In this document: piece after piece, positions 1 through 7,004 of the stretch | Numbering within the stretch: position 1 is the first letter of the stretch | Layout of the letters: every line of letters begins with the position of its first letter | DNA from: JANMDR01 sp043760555 | GTDB taxonomy: Bacteria; Pseudomonadota; Gammaproteobacteria; Burkholderiales; Usitatibacteraceae | Direction: 5' to 3' | Assembly (NCBI GenBank): GCA_043760555.1 | Contig: JAYUOW010000318.1 | Span: forward strand, 1-59,219 | DNA: 59,219 nt | The notes under the pieces: model-generated | Database searches by the model: none | The model's input: only the letters and a program-made list of their open reading frames with translations | Told to the model about the DNA's origin: nothing | Position numbers and translations under genes: made by a program

Positions 1-1620
1 CACATTGATCCCCGCGCCACCGGTAAAGTCAGTGATGCGAAAGCCGCGAATTTCTACCGGGTTCGCGCTGGTTACCGTAAACCCATCGCAGGCAGGGCAA
101 CTGGTCGAGGCGGCCGGCGCAATGATCACCCCGTAGGTGGCAGTGGACGCACCTTTTAGCGTACCCGACTCCCCAAAAGCACTTGAGTTCGCAAAAACGG
201 CATCGAGTTTTGTCGCGCACGCGCCAAGGCTTGGAATTTGATTGGCTGTGTCGGGCGAAATCGTGAGTGGGCTTACGGAAAAGAAGTTAATATCATACGG
301 CGTGCCCGGGCAAGTACCAGTACCATCGGCGGCCACGGCGTTAATGGCAGTGTAGAGCGAACCCGCACCTACGAAGGTGTTATCTGTGACCACCCAGCGG
401 GAACCGCCATAGGTGAGGCGATAGTTTTCGAGCGACCCGCCCACCACCGAACCTGTGGTTTTACGCTCCCAATTGCCACCGTCCACCACAGTAGATTCCG
501 CCACCGGAAAGCCGGGAACGCCGGTGATGGTTTGCGCTTCAATAATGTCTCTTGTGGTGCCGTTTGGTGGCTGCGCACCCCTAAAATAGCGATGCAAATC
601 CCCGCCCAATGCCGCGGTACCAGTAATAATAACTTTGTCGGTACTCGCCGGATAAATATGCACCCAAATTCGGCTGCCAGCTTGGCCAATGTAGTCGCCG
701 GTTAAATTCATGTTTCGCGCCGCTACCGTCAAACCCGCGCTCGGTTTAAGGGTTGCGCCAAGATTATTGGTGATGGTGGCATTTATGTTCGCAATAGACA
801 CTTCTCCCCCGTTAAGTGTCAGGATACCGCCCCTAGTGAACGTGCCATCGCCCGTAAGCTTGGCGCCCGCGTTTTGGGTAAAGGAGTGGAGCGCATTTAG
901 GTTAATGGCGCAGCTAATTGAAACGCAATCAATGGTGCCATTGTTAAGAAACGAAACGTCTTGCATAACCGATACCGCATTGGTTATCGTGCCAGCGTTG
1001 GTAATTAAGCTGCCACCGCCCATGTCACCGGTGATGCCCGAATTCACGGTAAATACAGCGGTGGTGCCTGTAAGTTCAATTTGCGCGCTCGCAGAAATAT
1101 TGATCGGCGAGCTTTGGGTGACGGCAGCATTACCCATTAAGGTTAATTTTGAATTTGAAAGCATCGAAACGCCCAAGTTTGATCCCATGGCGCGTATGTT
1201 CAAAAGGGCACTGCCGGGGAGCTCAATTTCAACGGCGTTTAGCGTGATGGCGCGGCTGCCCGAATCCCAACGATTCGCAAACGTGTTCGCCAGTATCAGC
1301 TTCGCACCAGCCACCGTTCCCTGCACAGTGCCGCCATCCAAAAAGTTAAGGTATGAAACCGTAAACACACCTGGCACCGTCACCGGTGATGTGGTACTAG
1401 CCAAAATGTTTGCGGTGTCGCCCGCATCGGGATACCCCCCGGGTGAGGTCGCACAGTCAGTCCACGTCGATGAAGCGTTCCAAGCACCGCCGCCTGGCAC
1501 CGAATTGCAGGTATTGTTCAACGCCAAACTTAAAGTTGCGGTGGCGCATGACACGGCGGCAGCCAACAAAATAAGTACCATGCGCAAACAGCGCAACGGG
1601 GATTGAAGTAGTTTTTTCAT
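1..1620 (-). CDS. Secreted beta-helix-type surface protein, C-terminus beyond window
   Basis: An open frame on the minus strand runs 540 codons from ATG at 1620 to the left edge with no stop, so the gene is cut by the window. The product starts with a charged stretch and a hydrophobic segment (MVLILLAAAVS) that looks like a signal peptide. The rest is low-complexity, rich in G, T, N, S and A, with short beta-strand-like units such as AGAKLTGDGTFTRGG and NAGTITNAVS. This is typical of right-handed beta-helix or autotransporter-passenger proteins, and a few cysteines (CDGF, CVSISC) are present. The last visible part (VEIRGFRITDFTGGAGI) resembles a parallel beta-helix coil. No enzymatic motif is seen. 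Plus-strand frames over this region are shadows. Role inferred: exported surface or extracellular protein. Confidence 0.8.
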   Translation of the reverse strand, partial: MKKLLQSPLRCLRMVLILLAAAVSCATATLSLALNNTCNSVPGGGAWNASSTWTDCATSPGGYPDAGDTANILASTTSPVTVPGVFTVSYLNFLDGGTVQGTVAGAKLILANTFANRWDSGSRAITLNAVEIELPGSALLNIRAMGSNLGVSMLSNSKLTLMGNAAVTQSSPINISASAQIELTGTTAVFTVNSGITGDMGGGSLITNAGTITNAVSVMQDVSFLNNGTIDCVSISCAINLNALHSFTQNAGAKLTGDGTFTRGGILTLNGGEVSIANINATITNNLGATLKPSAGLTVAARNMNLTGDYIGQAGSRIWVHIYPASTDKVIITGTAALGGDLHRYFRGAQPPNGTTRDIIEAQTITGVPGFPVAESTVVDGGNWERKTTGSVVGGSLENYRLTYGGSRWVVTDNTFVGAGSLYTAINAVAADGTGTCPGTPYDINFFSVSPLTISPDTANQIPSLGACATKLDAVFANSSAFGESGTLKGASTATYGVIIAPAASTSCPACDGFTVTSANPVEIRGFRITDFTGGAGINV

Positions 1621-1888
1621 GAGTAGCTCGCAATCGGTTGAGTGGATTTTAGCGGGTAAAACCAGTTTACAGCATGTGGCGTAACTGTGTAATTGATAAT
1701 AGCATCACAATAAAAATTGTCTTGGCCTGACACGCTACGATTAACATTGTCGAATTAAAACGCAATTATTAGTGTGATATATACAACACTCGGGCGGAAA
1801 AGCATGCCCTTATATAGTTAAACGGGATTGATCGCAAAAACTATCATCCGGTGTGCAAATAAATATTTAATTAGTTTTGGTACGTAAA
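1621..1888. other. AT-rich intergenic stretch, no gene seen
   Basis: About 270 bases between the start of the beta-helix gene and a palindromic repeat. It is markedly A+T rich and must contain the minus-strand promoter of the beta-helix gene. I could not single out a convincing -35/-10 pair, and no coding frame stands out. Confidence 0.4.
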
Positions 1889-1931
1889 AATGCCTTGGAG
1901 ATGCCCGTAAATAGGGCGTCTCCAAGGCATT
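1889..1931. repeat. Palindromic repeat family A, copy 1
   Basis: Near-perfect palindrome with arms AATGCCTTGGAGAtGCCC and GGGCgTCTCCAAGGCATT around a GTAAATA centre. Same core design (GCCC-6/7 nt-GGGC with GAAGA/TCTTC-like arms) as copies near 5.8, 8.9, 24.3, 30.5, 33.5, 39.0, 58.0 and 59.2 kb. Intergenic here. Confidence 0.85.
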
Positions 1932-1962
1932 AAAAATAGGTTGGGCAGGTGTGTTGCCCAAC
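1931..1962 (-). terminator. Rho-independent terminator for the NHL-repeat gene
   Basis: Read on the minus strand, an 8-bp perfect stem (GTTGGGCA / TGCCCAAC, 7-nt loop) is followed by CTATTTTTA. It lies about 75 bases past the stop codon of the NHL-repeat gene. Confidence 0.6.
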
Positions 1963-2035
1963 ATCGGTGGTTAAAATCACCATTGCCGATATTTAATCAC
2001 CGATGGTGGGCAAAAAAGCGATGCTTACCCTACGG

Positions 2036-3847
2036 CTAGGGTGCAAGTACGCTGTGATTCAACGCCGCCGACGCCGCCGGGAAGTTATACAAGTCACCCG
2101 CAAATTCCGTCGTTATCGTCACATTACCCGCCGTCGCGAATGATGTTGTACAACTCGCTTCGCGAATATGCACCACGTTGCTGTTGCGCAGGGTGAGCGG
2201 TACGTTTGCGCAACCGGCAATTACCGCTCCGTTGGCTTTGAATGTAATTACATTGGTGGCACTTGGGTAGGGCACACCAGCAATATCCGTTACCCAAGCT
2301 TTAAGCCGCACTTGCGCGCCTACTACGCTGCTAGTTTGCACAATTGGATTCGGTGCCGCATACACCTGTGACCGCTCAGTGGCCGTAAACAGGGCGTTTG
2401 CAGCTATTTCACTATTTACGTTTGCCTTGGGTATTAATGGTGTGAAAGTAGCTTCCATCGAACACGGGCCGTTCACGGTTACGGCAAAGGTATCTATACC
2501 GGTGCCGTTAGGCACTAAAGCAATAGGCGCAGAAGTTTTTACATAATCGCAGTTGCTGGCTACGCGCAACACATGACGTGGCTTGGCGGTAACAGATACT
2601 TGCACGATGCCGCCGAAAGGCACGGTTTGCTCGCTTGCGGGGCTAATTGTGCCTAAATCAGCGGTTTGAGTGTTTACAAAGCTCTTGAACATCGAAGGGC
2701 CAGGCGCGGGTGGTGCCGAGAAGGTAATTTTACGCACCACATGGCCGGTATTGCTAACAATAAACAGATTACCGGCGCTGTCGCGGGATAGTCCTGCTGG
2801 AGAATCGATGGTGGCTGCTGAAGCTAGGCCGCCATCGCCGGTATTTGTAGCTGTGCCATTGCCGATGATGGTGGTAACAATGCCATTGGCAGCAATATTG
2901 CGCACACGACTCCCGGCAACTTCCGCCACTAGGTACCCGCCCGCGCCGTTGGGTGCCACACCAAACGGAAAATTAAATGTGGCCGCCGTGGCAGCGCCAC
3001 TATCGCCTGTGCTGGAGTTTATTCCCGTACCGGCAATGGTGGTGATATTGCCACCGGGCATAATTTTACGCACGCGGTTCTGAGTAGCAACGGCAACGAT
3101 AAGGCTGCCATCGGCTTCAACCAAAATCTCTGCGGGATTATTTAGTGGCGCGGTGAAAGCTGCCACATTATCAGCAACATACGCGGCATTAGTCCCCGTA
3201 CCGGCTATCTTAGTTATGAAGCCAGCAGTATCTATTTTACGCACCACGCCACCGTTAAAATCCGTAAAAAACAAATTACCGGCACTATCAAAGCGCATGC
3301 CTAAAACCCAATTAACCTGCGCCGCCGTAGCTAGACCACCATCGCCCGTGTTAGCCAGCGTGCCATTGCCCACAATAGTGGAAATAATGCCTGCCGGCGT
3401 TACTTTGCGAATGGCACCCCGCGTGCCAATATAAATATTACCAGCGGCATCCTCAGCTAGCGAGCCAGGGTCTGTTATTTGCGCCGCAGTGGCTGCCAAA
3501 CCATCCCCGCTAAAACCAGTGCCACCGGTTCCAGCAAAGGTGGTGATCACACCACCCACATCTACTTTGCGGACGCGATGGTTAACTCGATCAGCAATGA
3601 GCACACTACCATCAGCACGCGCCAGGACGCCAATGGGAAAGCTAAGCCGTGCCGCAGCCGCTGTGGCGGAACCACCGTCACCAGCAAAGCCGCTTGAACC
3701 GTTGTTACCGGCGATGGTTGACACGGTTTGAGCGTGCGCGGGGTTGCCGAGTGTGGCGAAAGTGGAGAAGAGGGTGAAAGCAAGTAGGGCGCCGAGGGTA
3801 ATCAAGCCTTGCTTTCGGGTTTTGGGGAAGCGGTGTAGCTTTAGCAC
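2036..3847 (-). CDS. Secreted NHL-repeat beta-propeller protein with Ig-like C-terminus
   Basis: About 603 residues. I prefer the GTG at 3847: it has AAAAGGAAAC just upstream and opens a clean signal peptide (KQGLITLGALLAF ... PAHA|Q). An upstream in-frame extension to 3943 would precede the signal peptide and run into a repeat element. After the signal peptide come about six NHL-type blades marked by STIAGNNGSSGFAGDGG, TTFAGTGGTGFSGDG, STIVGNGTLANTGDGG, TTIAGTGINSSTGDSG and TTIIGNGTATNTGDGG, each followed by an LFIVD/VLIAD strand and an (H)RVRK motif. The last ~200 residues look like Ig-like or Big domains. NHL propellers are binding scaffolds; no catalytic signature is seen. Probably exported and monocistronic. 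Confidence 0.85.
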   Translation of the reverse strand: MLKLHRFPKTRKQGLITLGALLAFTLFSTFATLGNPAHAQTVSTIAGNNGSSGFAGDGGSATAAAARLSFPIGVLARADGSVLIADRVNHRVRKVDVGGVITTFAGTGGTGFSGDGLAATAAQITDPGSLAEDAAGNIYIGTRGAIRKVTPAGIISTIVGNGTLANTGDGGLATAAQVNWVLGMRFDSAGNLFFTDFNGGVVRKIDTAGFITKIAGTGTNAAYVADNVAAFTAPLNNPAEILVEADGSLIVAVATQNRVRKIMPGGNITTIAGTGINSSTGDSGAATAATFNFPFGVAPNGAGGYLVAEVAGSRVRNIAANGIVTTIIGNGTATNTGDGGLASAATIDSPAGLSRDSAGNLFIVSNTGHVVRKITFSAPPAPGPSMFKSFVNTQTADLGTISPASEQTVPFGGIVQVSVTAKPRHVLRVASNCDYVKTSAPIALVPNGTGIDTFAVTVNGPCSMEATFTPLIPKANVNSEIAANALFTATERSQVYAAPNPIVQTSSVVGAQVRLKAWVTDIAGVPYPSATNVITFKANGAVIAGCANVPLTLRNSNVVHIREASCTTSFATAGNVTITTEFAGDLYNFPAASAALNHSVLAP

Positions 3848-3937
3848 GGTGTTTCCTTTTAAGGACGCTGCGGTTTTATTGTTCGAAAATGAAGTGGGGT
3901 TATACAGGATGCGTGATGCTTGAGAGAGATGCTTTGG

Positions 3938-4079
3938 GGGCACCTCTAAAAATCCACTTTTCGTCGTTATGCGTTGTTGCTCGCGAAAAATTTTTTCCTT
4001 ACATCTCCAGTATATGCGTCGTCAAAATTTGTCGTTCGCGCCTAGCCTAATTTAGAAAATTGAATTTTTAGAGGTACCC
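3938..4079. mobile_element. Short element with terminal inverted repeats (MITE candidate)
   Basis: Ends are imperfect inverted repeats: left GGGcACCTCTAAAAATcCA (3938-3956), right, read on the other strand, GGGtACCTCTAAAAATtCA (4079-4061), 17 of 19 matching. The ~142-bp element has no coding capacity. It sits between the NHL gene 5' end and the pspA-operon 3' end. No clear target duplication is visible. It may be a remnant of an insertion sequence whose transposase lies elsewhere. Confidence 0.5.
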
Positions 4080-4108
4080 TGTAGTTGTTATGGATTAAAT
4101 GAAGACAT

Positions 4109-4438
4109 CTATTCTAGTTTTTCTGCCTTCGCAAACTCAATCAACGCGCGATGCAATGCTTCTTTAATTGCCCGTTTGTCTTCTACTGCAAGCCCAAACC
4201 GCGTTGCTAATAGCGCGTAGTCTGCATCGCTCAAACTGACAGTTAAGCGTGGCCGCACGGGCTTGTTGGTGATGGGCAATTGCAGTATTTTACGGATTTG
4301 ATCAGACGGCGATAAATCATTTTCTAATGCAGCATAACGCACGGCAGCAATCACTTGCTGCTCGACATCAAACGCCACTTGCACCGCGCGCAATGCCGCA
4401 TCAGAGCTTGACCATTTTGACCCACTTGCCGTAACCAC
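4109..4438 (-). CDS. Small conserved-looking protein downstream of PspA, function unknown
   Basis: About 110-122 residues. GTG at 4438, just past the pspA stop, fits a compact operon; a TTG at 4477 would overlap pspA by about 30 bases. Neither start has a strong ribosome binding site, so translation may be coupled to pspA. The product is helix-rich. Its C-terminal part (LTVSLSDADYALLATRFGLAVEDKRAIKEALHRALIEF, positions ~75-115) resembles a small helical DNA- or protein-binding unit, and the upstream segment SPSDQIRKILQL looks like an amphipathic helix. I do not recognise the family. Its place as third gene behind DUF2170 and PspA suggests a role in the same envelope-stress system. Confidence 0.65.
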   Translation of the reverse strand: MVTASGSKWSSSDAALRAVQVAFDVEQQVIAAVRYAALENDLSPSDQIRKILQLPITNKPVRPRLTVSLSDADYALLATRFGLAVEDKRAIKEALHRALIEFAKAEKLE

Positions 4439-4445
4439 GTGCGGC

Positions 4446-5180
4446 CTAGGTGCTTTTCGGCGCGCTGGAAGAATCAATCAACTGTGGCGCAGGCTTAATG
4501 CGGTCTTTTAGCCGCGCCATGACTTTTGCACTAGCGTTGCCACGTTCACCAATGCCGGCGGCAGCTAGCTTTTGCTCTAGCGCCCGATTACTAAATTCGC
4601 CTTCCAAAATTTGCCCAGCTTCCATGCGGTCGGCCATGTCTTGATGCCGTTGTTTAATGCGTTCCATAGATTCCTTGGCGCTTAATAATTTTGAGCCACT
4701 CGAGCCCATGCTTTGCGAGATAGTGTTGGTGGCGCGATAAACGCTTTCGGTGGTTTTAGCCATCGCCAGTTGACGCTCGTGGTCCCGCAGTGCGCCTTCG
4801 GCGGTGCGAATTAGGTCTTTTAAGCGCTGCACATGACCAGCATATTCGCTGTGTGCTTTTTGCTGCTCAATCAAGGTATTTTCAGTTTCGGCCACCTTTA
4901 CTGCGACTTCTTCGGCCAAGCTTTCGATATTTTTTTGCAGCGCTTCAATCGCTAAATTTTCATAGCGTAATACTTCGCCTTTCAGCCGATCAATTTCACG
5001 ACCTGCTTGCATTTCTTTAGCCATGACCGCTGTTAAATCAATTTTCGCTTTGGCAACGTGTGCTTTAGCTTCTACTATTTCTTGCTCGTAAATGGTGTTG
5101 GCGTTGCCGTCAACAATGCTATCGCCAAGCTCGCGCACGTTGCCGCGTAGCATGGTTAAAATTTTTGAAAATACAGCCAT
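4446..5180 (-). CDS. pspA: PspA/IM30 family membrane-stress protein
   Basis: A 244-residue PspA/IM30-type protein. It opens with the characteristic amphipathic N-terminus (MAVFSKILTMLRGNVRELGDSIVD) and continues as a long coiled coil with the family's charged heptads (VMAKEMQAGREIDRLKGEVLRYE). ATG at 5180 follows TTTAAGGAGCACATC, a strong ribosome binding site. PspA proteins bind stressed inner membranes and oligomerise to limit proton leakage. The partner upstream is DUF2170 (YjfI type), the arrangement of yjfI-yjfJ, so this is closer to YjfJ than to the pspABC system. No pspBC or pspF is near. The gap to DUF2170 is 10 bases, so it is co-transcribed. Confidence 0.9.
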   Translation of the reverse strand: MAVFSKILTMLRGNVRELGDSIVDGNANTIYEQEIVEAKAHVAKAKIDLTAVMAKEMQAGREIDRLKGEVLRYENLAIEALQKNIESLAEEVAVKVAETENTLIEQQKAHSEYAGHVQRLKDLIRTAEGALRDHERQLAMAKTTESVYRATNTISQSMGSSGSKLLSAKESMERIKQRHQDMADRMEAGQILEGEFSNRALEQKLAAAGIGERGNASAKVMARLKDRIKPAPQLIDSSSAPKST

Positions 5181-5190
5181 GATGTGCTCC

Positions 5191-5619
5191 TTAAATTAAA
5201 TATTGGGTAAATACGTCGAGGGCTTCTACCGCGTTATCGGCCAGCATCACTACTTCGGTAACGATGTCTTCCAGCCGTGAATCTGCTGCTAATGCGCCAT
5301 AAATTACGTAGTGCTCGCCAATGCGCCCAAAGTTTGAAAGCGGAATAGCGATGTTTAAATCCATCATCGCTTCCAGCATTTCTACATGGCGCGTGGGTCT
5401 TACTTCGGCTTCTGTCCACAAATAACAAATACATAAAATTTGGGTGGGAGATGCCGTCACAAACACCGGCAATTCGTCTTGCCCTTCAATGCTAATGCGC
5501 ATTACCGGCACGGCATCTGCCTCAACCACGGGCAGCGCTGTGATGGTCACGCCCGCTGAGCCTAGGCGCTGCGAGAGCAAACTCTCTATTCCTAAAAGCT
5601 GGTTAATTATTTGGGTCAT
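5191..5619 (-). CDS. DUF2170 family protein (YjfI-like)
   Basis: 142 residues from ATG at 5619, which is preceded by a GAGGAAACT ribosome binding site; an upstream extension exists but lacks initiation signals. The sequence matches the DUF2170/YjfI family: MTQIINQLLGIESLLSQRL, then PVMRISIEGQDELPVFVTAS, ILCICYLWTEAEV, and a C-terminal LEDIVTEVVMLADNAVEAL helix. The fold is a small cytosolic alpha/beta domain with no membrane segment. The family is regularly encoded next to PspA homologues, as here, but its biochemical role is not established. It is the first gene of the three-gene operon and sits directly behind the twin-palindrome promoter. Confidence 0.85.
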   Translation of the reverse strand: MTQIINQLLGIESLLSQRLGSAGVTITALPVVEADAVPVMRISIEGQDELPVFVTASPTQILCICYLWTEAEVRPTRHVEMLEAMMDLNIAIPLSNFGRIGEHYVIYGALAADSRLEDIVTEVVMLADNAVEALDVFTQYLI

Positions 5620-5692
5620 AGTTTCCTCATGTGGGTATCGCGTTTGCTGCAATGTAGGCGGATTATTTGTTGCGCCGCACCAAACATCGCTA

Positions 5693-5734
5693 GACATAAT
5701 ATGTCCAGAATACGCTTCCGACATAAAATGTCAA
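5693..5734 (-). promoter_or_regulatory. Promoter with two operator palindromes, PspA/DUF2170 operon
   Basis: On the minus strand TTGACA (5734-5729), 16 bp, TATTCT (5712-5707) forms a good sigma70-type promoter. Two copies of a 13-bp palindrome overlay it: GACATAAAATGTC at 5720-5732 covers the -35 and spacer, and GACATAATATGTC at 5693-5705 covers the start-site area. They are 27 bp apart centre to centre. The placement suggests repression by a dimeric regulator. I do not recognise whose site this is. Confidence 0.65.
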
Positions 5735-5826
5735 TGCTTTTTCTAAATATTTTTAAACTATTTGCGGATTGCGCTAAAAAGCTTATTTCAGCGATAGGGA
5801 GGGCAATTGGAAAGTATAAAAATTGG

Positions 5827-5860
5827 CTGAAGATGCCCGTATTTAGCGCGTCTTCAAGGC
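5827..5860. repeat. Palindromic repeat family A, copy 2
   Basis: CTGAAGATGCCC - GTATTTA - GCGCGTCTTCAAGG, a slightly degenerate palindrome (one arm reads GCGC instead of GGGC). Intergenic, between the divergent DUF2170 promoter and the multiheme operon. Confidence 0.75.
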
Positions 5861-5934
5861 ATTATTGGGCGTTTTTGAGGCGCTATTTCTTAAGCAAAAG
5901 ACAAGTAAGTAAGCGCTAACAACCGATAAAACCA

Positions 5935-6054
5935 ATGCCATTTACACTGTTGATGAACGAGATGGTGTGGAGTACCCGTGAAGAACGTGACCGAATTATG
6001 AAATCAGTCATGGAAAAAACACCTATTTCGGTTACTATTATTCATAGTTTTTGA
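5935..6054 (+). CDS. Possible 39-residue ORF or gene remnant
   Basis: ATG at 5935 opens a 39-codon frame ending in TGA (starts MPFTLLMNEMVWSTREERDR, ends ISVTIIHSF). The WSTREERDRIMKSVMEKT part vaguely recalls the C-terminal end of small SRPBCC- or DUF1428-like proteins, so a decayed gene end is possible. There is no convincing ribosome binding site. The rest of 5736-6154 shows a palindromic repeat and no other gene; it must also hold the promoter of the multiheme operon. Confidence 0.2.
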   Translation: MPFTLLMNEMVWSTREERDRIMKSVMEKTPISVTIIHSF

Positions 6055-6154
6055 AGGCGCAAGCCAAGACAGTTGTCACTCATAAAATCTGCGAAAAAAC
6101 TGAGCCAATATTTATACGTATTGCTGGAATTTGCCTTGAGGGAGGCACGATCGA

Positions 6155-6985
6155 ATGCGACACCGCACCTTTCTTGAATTTGGACGCTACCGTTATCTAA
6201 AAATTGCGGCACTCATTGCCGCGAATTGCGCGTTGGCCTATGGTTGGTGGCGTTATCCGCTAGGGCACTACGGCGGCACGCCACTGGGCTATACCTTGGG
6301 CACGATTGGTGCCGTATTAATTTTGTGGCTGATGTGGTTTGGCATTCAAAAACGTCGCTATCGCGCGACGCAAAATCTGAAAGGATGGCTATCCGCCCAT
6401 GTTTATTTGGGCGCGTCGCTGGTGATTATTGCCACGCTGCACACCGGCTTTCAAGTCGGCTGGAATGTACACACATTGGCCTATGTGTTGATGCTGATTG
6501 TAATTGCGTCGGGATTTTTTGGGGTATTTGCTTATCTGCGCTTTCCACGCTTGATGACTGAAAATTTAGCAGAAGATACGCTGGAAAGTGTGACTTTAAA
6601 AATTGCCGATATCGACCGAGAAGCCCGTAAATTGGCACTTGGCATGCCTGACGATATTAATGACGCGGTGCTGCAATCGGTGCAAAAAACCCGCATTGGC
6701 GGTGGCGTACTTGCACAGTTGCGCGAGCACGTGCGTCATTGCCCAACCAGCGAAGCCGTGCATATCGTGCTGGCCTACGCGTCAAAAGTCAAAGGCGAAG
6801 CGGCACAGCGCCAGCAAAGTTTATATACCTTAATGCTGCGCAAAGAGCGGCTCGTTGCCCGTGCCCGCGCCGACGTGCGCTACAAAGCGATAATGGAAAT
6901 TTGGCTGTATTTTCATGTGCCATGCTCGTTCGCGTTGGTGGCTGCACTCACGGCGCATATCATTTCCGTGTTTTTTTATCATTGA
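6155..6985 (+). CDS. Diheme b-type cytochrome membrane protein
   Basis: 276 residues, ATG preceded by GGGAGG. Hydrophobic segments lie at ~17-33, 47-64, 79-96, 104-125 and 247-272, with a ~115-residue cytosolic or periplasmic loop between the fourth and fifth. Histidines H82 and H96 in one helix and H254 and H268 in the last helix are each spaced by 14 residues, the classic pattern for two stacked bis-His hemes b. The loop is helical and charged (RKERLVARARADVR). It is the first gene of the operon, 19 bases ahead of the FHA-cytochrome. Inferred role: quinone-linked inner-membrane electron entry or exit for the periplasmic multiheme chain. It is not a recognised NrfD, CymA or classical cytochrome b561. 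Confidence 0.75.
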   Translation: MRHRTFLEFGRYRYLKIAALIAANCALAYGWWRYPLGHYGGTPLGYTLGTIGAVLILWLMWFGIQKRRYRATQNLKGWLSAHVYLGASLVIIATLHTGFQVGWNVHTLAYVLMLIVIASGFFGVFAYLRFPRLMTENLAEDTLESVTLKIADIDREARKLALGMPDDINDAVLQSVQKTRIGGGVLAQLREHVRHCPTSEAVHIVLAYASKVKGEAAQRQQSLYTLMLRKERLVARARADVRYKAIMEIWLYFHVPCSFALVAALTAHIISVFFYH

Positions 6986-7004
6986 CTGACGAACAACTAC
7001 ATCA

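Noticed and set aside
710..1606. A 298-codon plus-strand frame
   Set aside because: It lies wholly over the minus-strand signal-peptide gene, which has a ribosome-binding context, a signal peptide and repeat structure; the plus frame has none of these.
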